Below are positions 57,201 through 64,000 of a stretch of 64,000 nt of DNA, piece by piece. How positions within the stretch are numbered: position 1 is the stretch's first letter; every line of letters begins with the position of its first letter. The DNA is from Distichodus sexfasciatus (Eukaryota; Chordata; Actinopteri; Characiformes; Distichodontidae), in the NCBI GenBank assembly GCA_032718565.1, contig JAVGVS010000022.1:248001-312000 (forward strand), in the 5' to 3' direction. The position numbers and the translations under genes were made by a program. The notes under the pieces are model-generated. The model had not been told where the DNA came from. It did not search any database and was given only the letters and a program-made list of their open reading frames with translations.

Positions 57201-60200
57201 TTGCAATTTACATGTTTGTATAGAAATGAATTCAAACTAAACTCTGCTTTACATCAAACATGGGTGGTGGGCCTAGTGGTTAGACACTCGCCTCTGACCA
57301 AGAGGTCATAGGTTCAATCCTACCTCCAGCAATTACCATCATTGATCCTGAGCAAGACCCTTAACTCCAAGCCTAGGAGACTGTCCCTTAATTAGCAAGG
57401 GCGGAGCCAGATGGGAGGCAGGGTAGGAACTGACACCCCCTGAAATCACTGACAATTCCCCAGATGATCCAATGCACCACACGTCTTGTTGAAAGGAGCC
57501 TGTTGCATTTGGAGATCGGTAACGTCTATTGACTGCCAGGCCCCTCCTAAACAGTAATTGGTGCCATTTACTGCAAGAGTTGTAATCCACCTTACTGTTT
57601 ATGAACCTTAAACAGGAGAAGAAGAAGAAGACTGAACGTTCGATGTTAGTTGCTAATGCCACTCATGTTGGTTGCTACGTACACTATGGTGGTTAAGTAA
57701 TGTACACTATATTAATTGCTAATGCACACTATGTTAGTTGCTAATGTGCTTATGTTAGTTGCTAATGCACACTATGTTAATTGCCAATGTACACTATGTT
57801 GGCTAATGTACAATTATATAATTGCTAATGTACACGGTGTTAGTTGCTAACGTACACGATGTTAGTTGCTAATGTACACGGTGTTAGTTGCTAATGTACA
57901 CTATGTTAGTTGCTACGTACACTATGTTAGTTGCTAATGCACACTATGTTAATTGCTAATGCACACTATGTTAGTTGCTAATGTACACTATGTTAATTGC
58001 TAATGTACACTATGTTGGCTGCTAATGCACTATGTTAGTTGCTAATGTACACGATGTTAGTTGCTAATGTACACTATGTTGGTTGTTGCTAATGTACACT
58101 ATGTTGGTTGCTAATGTACACTATGTTAGTTGCTAATGTACACTATGTTAGTTGCTAATGTACACTATGTTGGTTGCTAATCTACACTATGTTAATTGCT
58201 AATGTACACTATGTTGGTTGCTAATGTACACTATGTTAATTGCTAATGTACACTATGTTAGTTGCTAATGTACACTATATTAGTTGCTAATGTACACTAT
58301 GTTGGTTGCTAATGTACACTATATTAGTTGCTAATGTACACTATATTAGTTGCTAACATAGTTAGTAACCATGCTTTTGGGAAACGCACCCCTGGATAAG
58401 AGCGTCTGCGAAATGCTGTAAATGTAAAACCTGAGGTCATAGAAGTAATAAAAATGATCAAGCCCGGTGACTGGTCGTTTATAACGCAGGGTGGGAGTGC
58501 AGTTGGAGCTTGATCACTCCACCCAACATGAAGTATTCAACGTATGCTTTCCCGGCTGTTTGCATTGAAATTAAACTATAGAACAACGTTCTTATTGCTG
58601 TTAAATAAGTGTTGTGTTCATCTCATCACCCAGGGTTTGAAGTGGGCCAAACCATAGTTTATGACCAACATTAACAACATCAGCCTTTAGGAACCAGGTA
58701 AACTGGAAAACAGCTGTTACAGATGGTTCCATATGTCAACAAACAACAAAACAGATTTAAAAAATACTCAAGGGGAGATGACCACATCCTTTAAATAAAA
58801 CAGCTATGGCAAATCCCATATGGAATCAAACCATACACGATTCCTCCTTCCTAGATTACAAACTGCAGACGAGTGCTGCTGTTTCTGGGTTTGCAGGGTG
58901 AAGGAGTGCGCCAAGCAGAACAGGTGTTTGACAGGCCTGAGGTCTGGCCTGGAGAGCAGCCTCAGTTCCTTTGCCAGAGACAGAGAAAGGGAAACTGGGA
59001 GAGGAAAAGAGCGAGGGGGGGTGGAAGAGAGGCTGAGAACCACAGACAGGACATGAAACATGACCAGAGCTCTTTCCGTGTAACAACCTACAGCCCATGC
59101 TCAAGTCAGACAAGCGTTCAGCGCACTTACTTGTGAACTCTTCATTTTTTACACTTTTTTGCACTTGTGAAAGACATCACATCTGGTTTATCTGAATAAG
59201 AAGCTTTGAGAAGGAAAGCAATTGTAATTGTTTTTTTTTTGTTTTTTGTGCCGTGGCAACAAAATATAATTAACAGAATACTTGAAATAACCTACATGGG
59301 CATTATTATGCTGAACAGAGGTTCTGAAGGTCATTTTTGATGAATTTTCAATCATTTGACCAGCCCTATCTTTGAGTGTTCTTTTACATGCAGTACTAGA
59401 ATTACTGTTCTTATATTTGCTCAGCTACATCAAGGCAGCTGCCTGACCACATGCTTTTCACTATAACTGGACCTACAATATACAGTATATACATTCTTTT
59501 ATTACAGGGAAGTACTGACCAAAATACAGGAGATCTAACAATCCAAGATGTAGAGGAGTCTCCTAATTGCTGTAATCTTGAAGATTTTCAAGGCAAACCA
59601 TTACAGTCTACACTTTTATCTATGGATAGTCATTCTGAAACAACCGGTTTCTCGGTCTCTCCTCAGTGGTGGTAGTGCTTGATGCACAATAGACTCAAAC
59701 CCACAACTTATATTTCAACTAGACTCCCTAAGACTAAATAAGTAATATAATGACATCACTTGTCATGTTTGCCGTGTACGGTACTTGCTTAACAGCAATA
59801 ATGTTAGAAAGCCCAAATCCGCTCCCTGACAGTCCACAAAGGCAAGTTAATTAGATGGCTAGCTAAGTAAACGGCCTGTCGAAAACGCGACAGCACATAC
59901 TGCTGACACACACATCCACACACCTAATCTGTCTTCCTGCTTGACCAATGTAGTCATTACACGGTCAGTCCTTCCCGTCTGTCTAAACCCCATTCTTGAT
60001 GTGGAAAAACAGCTAATCACACAAAAAAGGACAAGTGGAAATGCTAAGTGCCATTTTGGTTTATTTCATGTTATTTGAGTCAGAAAGATTTAACTGTGCT
60101 CTTGAGAGCAGATCTCCAGCAACCAGACATGAAGCCAAACCACATTCAATTAGTGTACCCTCATAAATCTGAGGCCAGGCTGGCATGCACACTGCAAAAC

Positions 60201-63200
60201 TCACTACACTACTACACTTCCATGGTTTCCTTTCTCACACCACAGGCAACTTTTGTGAGAAACAGAAACTCGACGTTTAACAAATTAATTAAGCCTCGAT
60301 GTTCATCATCTAATGTATTACGCCCTGACAGGACTGATCCAAGATATCTTTATATAAATCCCAAAAGTAATCCTGGATCAGTGTTCCTGCTCTGGGAGAC
60401 TTTATGCGTAATGGCCCTAATATTTAAAACGGATGAATAACTGCTTGCCAAGAAGTAAATGTACTCTGAGAGAAGTGTGTAAAAGTATTAACCGAAGGGA
60501 CATTCCAAGCATTTGACTCTTCTCGATCCATTCACACCTCTCTAAAGCATTAAATCATCAAAGAGAAAACTGAAGCTCGTCCTGATTTTAAAAGAAGGAA
60601 TTAATGAGACCTCCACAACTTTATGATTATGTGTGGTGTCTTGCAGATCACACACCAAAAACTGAATGCTTTCCTAGCTTTAAAAGGCATGGTGAGAAAA
60701 CAATGAATTAAGTCAAGGATCTAATTAAACGTTGATCTGTAACTCAGAGAATATTGATGATCCAAAAGACATCACATGAATGTGAACATGTTTGCCATTT
60801 TATATTTCAACAGCTGTTCAAACAATTTCTAAAGCAAAGATAATCAATTCCCGACAAGTCAATGTGTTTCCTCTCTAAATGGACCGTGAAACATTTCAGA
60901 AAATCTTTCAGCTTACTTTTAAATTTTACTGAATATGAGTATTCCAATTTGCAATTCCATGAGACGCTTACAATGCATCCAACATCCACAAGAAAGCGAG
61001 AAAATGACGCACAAAGTGGAAAGAGAACAAGCCAAAATGATCCTTCATTAAGTGCTCAAATATCAGTCTTGGCCAAAACAAGCATTTTGTCAAGTATGAA
61101 AAATGCTTTCTCTGCTTGAACATGATGAGGAAAACACAAATAAGGAATTTTCCCTTGATGAGGTAAAGGTTCTCAAGGCAAACTGCACTACAAAGAATTC
61201 AAGGAAACTGCCCCAGACTAATGAAGGAACTGGCAGATGAGAGGCTTTTTCATCAGGAAATAACACAGCAGAAGCAAGGTGTTTCCATGGAACCCCAAAA
61301 GAGTCACAATCAAATCAACTCGTGAGTTTTGCATACAGGACATGACTTCGCGTCTGGACGCCAGAAGGTTCCGCAGACACCGAATCCCCACAGCAACTTT
61401 TTTAAGAGCCAAGGCTAAAAGCATCACTCACCGTGAGAGCAGGATATTGCAGTTCTGGGCTCTCCGACCGTCGATGACAGACAGTTCTTTGACTTTCTTT
61501 GAGCTCAGAGTGTCGTCCTCTGCCTCTTTCTGCAAAAAGAACGTTTCAGAGGACAGCTGCTTTACACACTTGTCTGTTGTCTTCATCAGAGTACAAACAT
61601 TTTGTGAACAAGGCACAACAGGAAAACAATGGCACGTTACATGATGAGTAATGGACATTAATTTATGATATTAGAGAGTTATGTTCTCTGCAGTGACACT
61701 TACCTGCTTGCTGTTATTGACCATAAAGAAGTCCTACAATGCAGGCAAGAAGCAAGGAAGATGCAGCACACGTTAGAGAGGGAGACAGCGATGTGAGGTG
61801 AACACAGCCAAAAACAACAGGGCTAGTGCACATGATGAAATGAGCGGTGATGATGCGTGGTGAAAGTGTAACAAGAGCAGAGGTGCATGATGGGATTCAC
61901 TGCTATCAGTACTAGCAGGTGCATGCGTGTTGAAGAATTGTCTTGAATATTTGTAATCATGGCTATGCATCATGTCTAAAAAACCCTCACTTGCCACTTT
62001 ATTAGAAACACAGATTGGCTGGATATTTGTGCTTTTGGCAACCCAGAGATGCATAACATGCTGCCACCTGAACAACACCAAGGCTAATGGGACGTTTAGT
62101 GGAGCTTATAGACCCATTTTAACTCGGTGAAAAAATGTATAATATGGGACTTTTAAAAATGATTTTACTTTATGTATTTTTCTAAACATTTCCAGATAAT
62201 TTGGGCATCTATGAATAATCAATTTACTGCAAATATCTAAAAAGTAAAAGAAAAGAATACTCCTGCGTGAAATGTGAAGTAACGTAGAAAAATGATGGAA
62301 TGCATCGTGATGCATCGAGATATCGTTTTGAATGGAAACGTTGACCTGATAACCATAACCGAATCGAATCATGAGACCTGTGAAGGTTCACACCTGATTT
62401 CTAAGGTGGCCAAAAAGCATAGACACAACATCAGCGTTCATAAGGAAATGGCAGGTGAGTTTAAATATTAACTATATATATTAATAAATTGCATGGGCAC
62501 TGTAATTAGACAAGCGTCCAATGACAAGACTGAATGACTTTACGCACATTAACTTCCAACTCAGTAAAGCATGCTAGTGTAAGTGCTTAAGTCAGCTGTT
62601 ATTAGATAGGTTAAAAATAATATTTGTAAAAATACTTAATAAAGCATAATGATTTTGACATAACACGGCGACTCTATTACTTAGAGCAAAATAGAGGGGT
62701 TCTCTTCATTTTGTGCGTATGCAATAACTTCGTGCAGCAACACTAGTGAAATCTGCTAGTACACACAGTAAAGGTTGGCTGCCAAAATGTGTTTTTTATT
62801 AAGAACCCTTCTGTATTGCCTGATGACATCATGATGAGCGCAGTGCATTGTAAATATATCAATTAAAACGTCATGCTCTGCAATTCCCTAACCGTGGGCC
62901 ATGGGAAAAAATTAAGCTCACGCAACGAAATCTCATAAATGTCATGCATGATTAGGTTCATATACTTCGCCATTTCACTCTAGGCGTGAGAATCTGAAGA
63001 AACGTTTTAAGCGATTGATGGTTTTTTTTTTTTAGTGACCTGTTGTCTCTGGTATGCTGAGAAGGTCTTCTCGATGTCAGTCAGGTCTAAAATCTTAAAA
63101 ACCTTGCTGTCATCCACCTCGGCCCATACCGTTCCCTCCAGCTTGCTCTGTGGGAAAACGACAGTGCGTGACTACAGTGTTCCAACAGCTTCCAAAATAG

Positions 63201-63624
63201 AATGGACTGATTAAATATTTATAGCACAATAATGTACAAAAATAAACCAAACAACATAATTGTTCATTAATCGTAATTGAGATATTGATCCGAGATCATC
63301 GCCCAGCCCTACCTCAGACAGCTTTGCCCAGTTGAAGGACTTGAGCGCGTTGGAAGGCTGGGGAATGTTCTTCTTCTTAAGCACAGGGCCTATGGGGGCT
63401 CCTGGAGGGGGAGGTGGGCCCCCCAGAGGAGGGCGTCCAGGTAGGGGTGGGGGACCACCGGGCGGAGGTGGGGGAGGCGGGGGCATCATAGCACCGCCGG
63501 GTGGAGGAGGTGGTGGGGGAGGCATCATGCCCCCGGGAGGTGGGGGAGGTGGTGGAGGAGACAGAGGCCCACCTGGGGGACCAGGTACGAGTGGCGGACC
63601 ACCAGGTACACTGGCCACCTGCCG
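43030..63624 (-). CDS. daam1: DAAM1 formin, C-terminal half (FH1, FH2, tail), partial at the right edge
   Basis: DAAM1 is a Dishevelled-binding formin that nucleates and elongates actin filaments in Wnt/planar-polarity signalling. Thirteen exons, 5' to 3': 63313-63624, 63040-63147, 61704-61733, 61432-61529, 56596-56680, 56174-56291, 54633-54721, 53159-53327, 51678-51785, 48526-48586, 48246-48377, 43512-43682, 43030-43242. FH1 is a run of Pro8 blocks with Gly-Met spacers; FH2 follows from NIPQPSNALKSFNW through LKQLLEVVLAFGNYMNKGQR to ENMRRRKEEEERRARMEAQ; the tail has the DAD-like DDLVSALRSGEVF and basic KRNRKR, ending PVTKLNF. Phase is continuous except in 56174-56291, which is frame-broken as assembled. 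GBD and DID exons lie beyond 64000. daam1a or daam1b cannot be decided. Confidence 0.94.
43512..43682 (-). CDS. daam1: daam1 end of FH2
   Basis: Fifty-seven codons, FVKAVKHFGEDAGKMQPDEF-FGIFDQFLQSF...ENMRRRKEEEERRARMEAQ. Ends in the charged helix that closes FH2. Donor GTGAGC. Confidence 0.96.
44319..44576 (-). mobile_element. SINE family A in a daam1 intron
   Basis: Minus strand: GGGGCAGTCGGTGGTGTAACG, B box GCAGGCTCGAATCC, tail CAAATAATCACTCACTTTCAC. Full length. Confidence 0.88.
45178..45209. repeat. (GA)n microsatellite
   Basis: About 15 GA units in the large daam1 intron between 43682 and 48246. It gives spurious open frames with Leu-Ser runs on the minus strand. Confidence 0.95.
45594..46000. 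mobile_element. GGGCGA-type element, left part
   Basis: GGGCGGGACGATCTGACCTC-like start at 45590, followed by AATCAATATCACAATTAATTA, matches the termini at 369 and 63310. The TTTGATTTTGATTTG-type block near 45945 also recurs at 49861-49890. Confidence 0.45.
46571..46690. repeat. Dispersed repeat shared with 6892-7000
   Basis: TGGCAACCTCGAGTCTG, TACAGTATTTTGAATTTGAC and TTTTGGCCACAATCTTACAT occur in the same order at both places in the same orientation, about 90% alike by eye. Confidence 0.8.
47373..48000 (-). mobile_element. GTGACC-type TIR element, copy 3
   Basis: Begins GTGACCCTCCACGGCAAAAC, ends TTTTGCCATGGAGGGTCAC, flanked by AAAT on both sides (47369-47372 and 48001-48004). Internal sequence is inverted relative to copies 1 and 2. 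In the daam1 intron, about 250 bp from exon 48246-48377. Confidence 0.93.
48246..48377 (-). CDS. daam1: daam1 FH2 exon
   Basis: Forty-four codons, ELDFQKKRPQETGDKFVSVV-SQFITLASFSFSDVEDSLNE-AKEL. Human has GDKFVSVVSQFITVASFSFS. Donor GTGAGT. Confidence 0.96.
48526..48586 (-). CDS. daam1: daam1 FH2 exon
   Basis: Completes Asn, then MTELEKEINNLRSGLKSVES; human MTELDKEISTLRSGLKAVET. Donor GTAAGG. Confidence 0.95.
49160..49773. mobile_element. AAAGATGGC TIR element, copy without insert
   Basis: Right end ATCAGTGCCATCTTTAA; interior has CCACCGATACCCGATCC and CGGACCGATAACCGATCC. It is the reversed relative of 13096-14567 and lacks the 834-bp insert of that copy. Confidence 0.75.
49979..50604 (-). 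mobile_element. GTGACC-type TIR element, copy 4
   Basis: Begins GTGACCCTCCACGGCAAAAC, ends TTTTGCCATGGAGGGTCAC, flanked by ATAT (49975-49978 and 50605-50608). The left TIR has a small deletion after CCAGTCG. Same orientation as copy 3. Confidence 0.93.
51678..51785 (-). CDS. daam1: daam1 FH2 exon
   Basis: Completes Lys, then NITLLHYLITILEKKYPKVM...VPEAAKV plus AA. LLHYL is a conserved FH2 motif. Donor GTAGGT. Confidence 0.95.
51983..52363 (-). mobile_element. SINE family B, full length
   Basis: Minus strand: GGATGGCGCAGTGGTTAGCG (A box), TCCTGGGTTCGAACCCC (B box), body with GTGGAGTTTGCATGTTCTCC, 3' part GATTAAGCGGATCAGATAAT and a (TGAA)n tail. Best copy of the family in the window. Confidence 0.92.
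52410..52876. mobile_element. CAGTCCCTC TIR element, full copy
   Basis: Starts CAGTCCCTCCAGGATTTCG and ends CAATCTTTGAGGGACTG; flanked by ATATTA on both sides. Interior matches the partial copies at 2395, 27725 and 32584. Non-coding. Confidence 0.8.
53159..53327 (-). CDS. daam1: daam1 FH2 GN-Y-N exon
   Basis: ALTKASKEVLQSRNLKQLLE-VVLAFGNYMNKGQRGNAYGF...IADTKSSID plus AA. GNYMN-G---G-A-GF is the FH2 family signature. Donor GTAGGT. Confidence 0.97.
53490..54225. mobile_element. GGGCCTG TIR element, composite
   Basis: TTTAAGGGCCTGCTCTCTGTAAACA at the left and TGTGTAAACAGGCCCTAAA at the right are inverted. The middle includes a block (AGACGCCGAGGAAGACG...) also found at 19500-19530. Confidence 0.65.
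54414..54572. mobile_element. Small fold-back element
   Basis: GCAGCGTTTCTCAATCCTAG at the left is mirrored at the right (GATTGAGAAACGCTGC); arms continue through GTCCTCACGG and CCACCGCTCTGCACA for about 45 bp, leaving a loop of about 65 bp. It lies just 3' (minus sense) of daam1 exon 54633-54721. Confidence 0.88.
54633..54721 (-). CDS. daam1: daam1 FH2 coiled exon
   Basis: Completes Arg, then ISHYQQRLQSLYFKKKFAER-IAEIKPKVE plus G. Human is INHYQQRLQSLYFKKKFAER. Donor GTGTGT. Confidence 0.96.
55420..55640. repeat. Microsatellite cluster (TTC)n, A-rich and (ATT)n
   Basis: TTCTTCTTCTTCTTCTTCTT at 55422-55442 and AATAATAATAATAATTATTA around 55605-55640. These generate Ile-rich spurious frames. 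Confidence 0.9.
56174..56291 (-). CDS. daam1: daam1 FH2 exon with broken frame
   Basis: Acceptor AATATGCAG and donor GTGAGG are intact, and the ends read MLKFV and ...YEMS in different frames. The homologous human exon is 107 nt (LLKFVPEKSD...FLFEMS plus two bases); here it is 118 nt. About eleven extra bases, mostly duplicated neighbours (for example AAAA for AAA, CCCGG for CCG), lie between 56185 and 56250. Read in the incoming frame it stops at TAG, 56211-56213. Either uncorrected sequence error or a true disruption. Confidence 0.8.
56596..56680 (-). CDS. daam1: daam1 FH2 exon
   Basis: Completes Arg, then LKLSNEEIKRAILTMDEQED-LPWNILEQ. Donor GTAAGT. Human reads LPKDMLEQ at the end, so the WN pair is a local difference. 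Confidence 0.94.
57265..57400 (+). mobile_element. tRNA-like SINE, family C
   Basis: GGGCCTAGTGGTTAGACACTC (A box region), GGTCATAGGTTCAATCC (B box), then TGAGCAAGACCCTTAACTCC, a core common in fish SINEs. A 3' end of similar type (GGATAAGAGCGTCTGCG...TGTAAATGTAAA) appears at 58394-58428, beyond the minisatellite. Confidence 0.75.
57640..58391. repeat. 22-bp minisatellite TIR element, copy 3
   Basis: Dozens of GTTAGTTGCTAATGTACACTAT-type units with variants (GGTTGCTAAT, AATTGCTAAT). Right end GCTTTTGGGAAACGCACCCC is intact; no left terminus was found, so it is truncated or rearranged on that side. Confidence 0.88.
58430..61430. other. daam1 intron, no recognised feature
   Basis: Mixed-composition intron sequence between exons 61432 and 56680. 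No repeat ends, RNA genes or coding blocks were recognised beyond a T-run at 59230. Confidence 0.5.
61432..61529 (-). CDS. daam1: daam1 FH2 exon
   Basis: KEAEDDTLSSKKVKELSVID-GRRAQNCNILLS plus CG. KELSVIDGRRAQNCNI is near invariant in DAAM-type FH2 domains and includes the actin-contacting Ile of the knob. Donor GTGAGT. Confidence 0.96.
61704..61733 (-). CDS. daam1: daam1 30-nt microexon
   Basis: Ten codons, DFFMVNNSKQ, bounded by ATTGTAG acceptor and GTAAGT donor. It corresponds to the DFFVNSNSKQ insert of human DAAM1, which is alternatively spliced and known as a neuronal microexon that lengthens the FH2 linker. In frame with or without it. Confidence 0.92.
62240..62395. mobile_element. 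Right end of the GAACCTTCACTGG element
   Basis: ATGCATCGTGATGCATCGAG then CGAATCGAATCATGAGACC and GTGAAGGTTCACACCT, the terminus seen at 18888. In a daam1 intron. Confidence 0.6.
63040..63147 (-). CDS. daam1: daam1 FH2 lasso/linker exon
   Basis: Thirty-six codons, SKLEGTVWAEVDDSKVFKIL...TFSAYQRQQ; human has NKLEGTVWTEIDDTKVFKIL. Donor GTCACT, weaker than usual, preceding the microexon. Confidence 0.95.
63220..63311. mobile_element. GGGCTGGGCGA TIR fragment abutting the FH1 donor
   Basis: On the minus strand AGGGCTGGGCGATGATCTCG starts two bases after the exon end; followed by AATATCTCAATTACGATTAA, as in the elements at 369 and 45594. Confidence 0.7.
63313..63624 (-). CDS. daam1: daam1 exon with FH1 and FH2 start
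   Basis: One hundred and four codons. RQVASVPGGPP, then three blocks of eight prolines separated by GGMM/GGAMM/GG, then GRPPLGGPPPPPGAPIGP and KKKNIPQPSNALKSFNWAKL. FH1 binds profilin-actin. The repeated CCACCACCACC units are nearly identical, which invites length variation. The donor GTAGGG abuts a transposable element. Confidence 0.95.
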
Positions 63625-64000
63625 CTGGAAGCATGAGGAGAAAATTAGCTAGAGATTAGCTGAAGTATTAGCGCAGCTGAAAAAATTCAAAATTTTCATA
63701 CTTTACTTCAAAAAGGTAATATATGCTGTATTCTCTGAAACATTTCAAGACGCTTTTTGTTTTAAGGTTAATGATTATTGCTAATAGTTCATGAAAATCA
63801 GAATTTCAGTATGTAAAACTATTAGAATATTACTTATGTTCAATAAAAATATGGATTCACAATGCAGCAATGTCTAAATTCTACAAAGTCATGACTTCAT
63901 TGGGGCTTCTTAAGCACATAGAGCTGGTTTCTTTAACATGGATTAGGCCTAGTCTTGGACTAAATTGCAGGTACAATGGAGATTCACCTCTGAAATTCAA

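Noticed and set aside
63332..63652. 106-codon plus-strand frame rich in glycine
   Set aside because: Antisense shadow of the proline-rich FH1 exon of daam1.

Overview
This is a vertebrate nuclear-genome window, almost certainly from a ray-finned (teleost) fish. It is AT-rich, has short exons and introns with GT-AG splice sites, and is full of tRNA-headed SINEs, a Tc1-type MITE, hAT-like and Harbinger-like MITEs and a decayed LINE tail, all typical of fish. Three protein genes could be assembled exon by exon by matching translated blocks to remembered family sequences and checking splice phase across every junction. No bacterial, viral or CRISPR-like system was seen.

Layout: (1) 1-32228, minus strand: the N-terminal part of syne2 (nesprin-2, giant isoform). 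It has 35 coding exons summing to 5964 nt (1988 codons) with continuous phase: start codon, two actin-binding calponin-homology (CH) domains, then spectrin-like repeats. The gene runs off the left edge, so the rest of the rod and the membrane (KASH) end are not here. (2) 32229-37724: intergenic or syne2 5' region, with a GC-rich block and a strong donor near 36003 that may be a non-coding first exon and promoter. (3) 37725-40730, plus strand: complete l3hypdh (trans-L-3-hydroxyproline dehydratase), 5 exons, 345 aa. (4) 43030-63624, minus strand: the C-terminal half of daam1 (formin; FH1, FH2 and the C-terminal DAD/basic tail), 13 exons including a 30-nt microexon. The N-terminal GTPase-binding and autoinhibitory half lies beyond the right edge. 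l3hypdh and daam1 are tail to tail.

The three genes do not form a pathway: two act on actin (nesprin-2 links the nuclear envelope to F-actin; DAAM1 nucleates and elongates actin filaments downstream of Wnt/Dishevelled and Rho), and one is a hydroxyproline-catabolism enzyme. DAAM1 and L3HYPDH are also neighbours in human 14q23, and SYNE2 is a few megabases away there, which supports the SYNE2 and DAAM1 assignments.

The most notable observations are: a daam1 FH2 exon (56174-56291) carrying a net 11 extra bases that break the frame, most likely uncorrected sequence error; the daam1 microexon; a transposable element abutting the donor splice site of the FH1 exon; a four-copy TIR family (about 630 bp) with 4-bp target duplications; three loci where a 22-bp minisatellite is expanded inside a TIR-bounded element; nested transposons whose filled and empty sites can be compared within the window; and a perfect 38-bp palindrome upstream of syne2.
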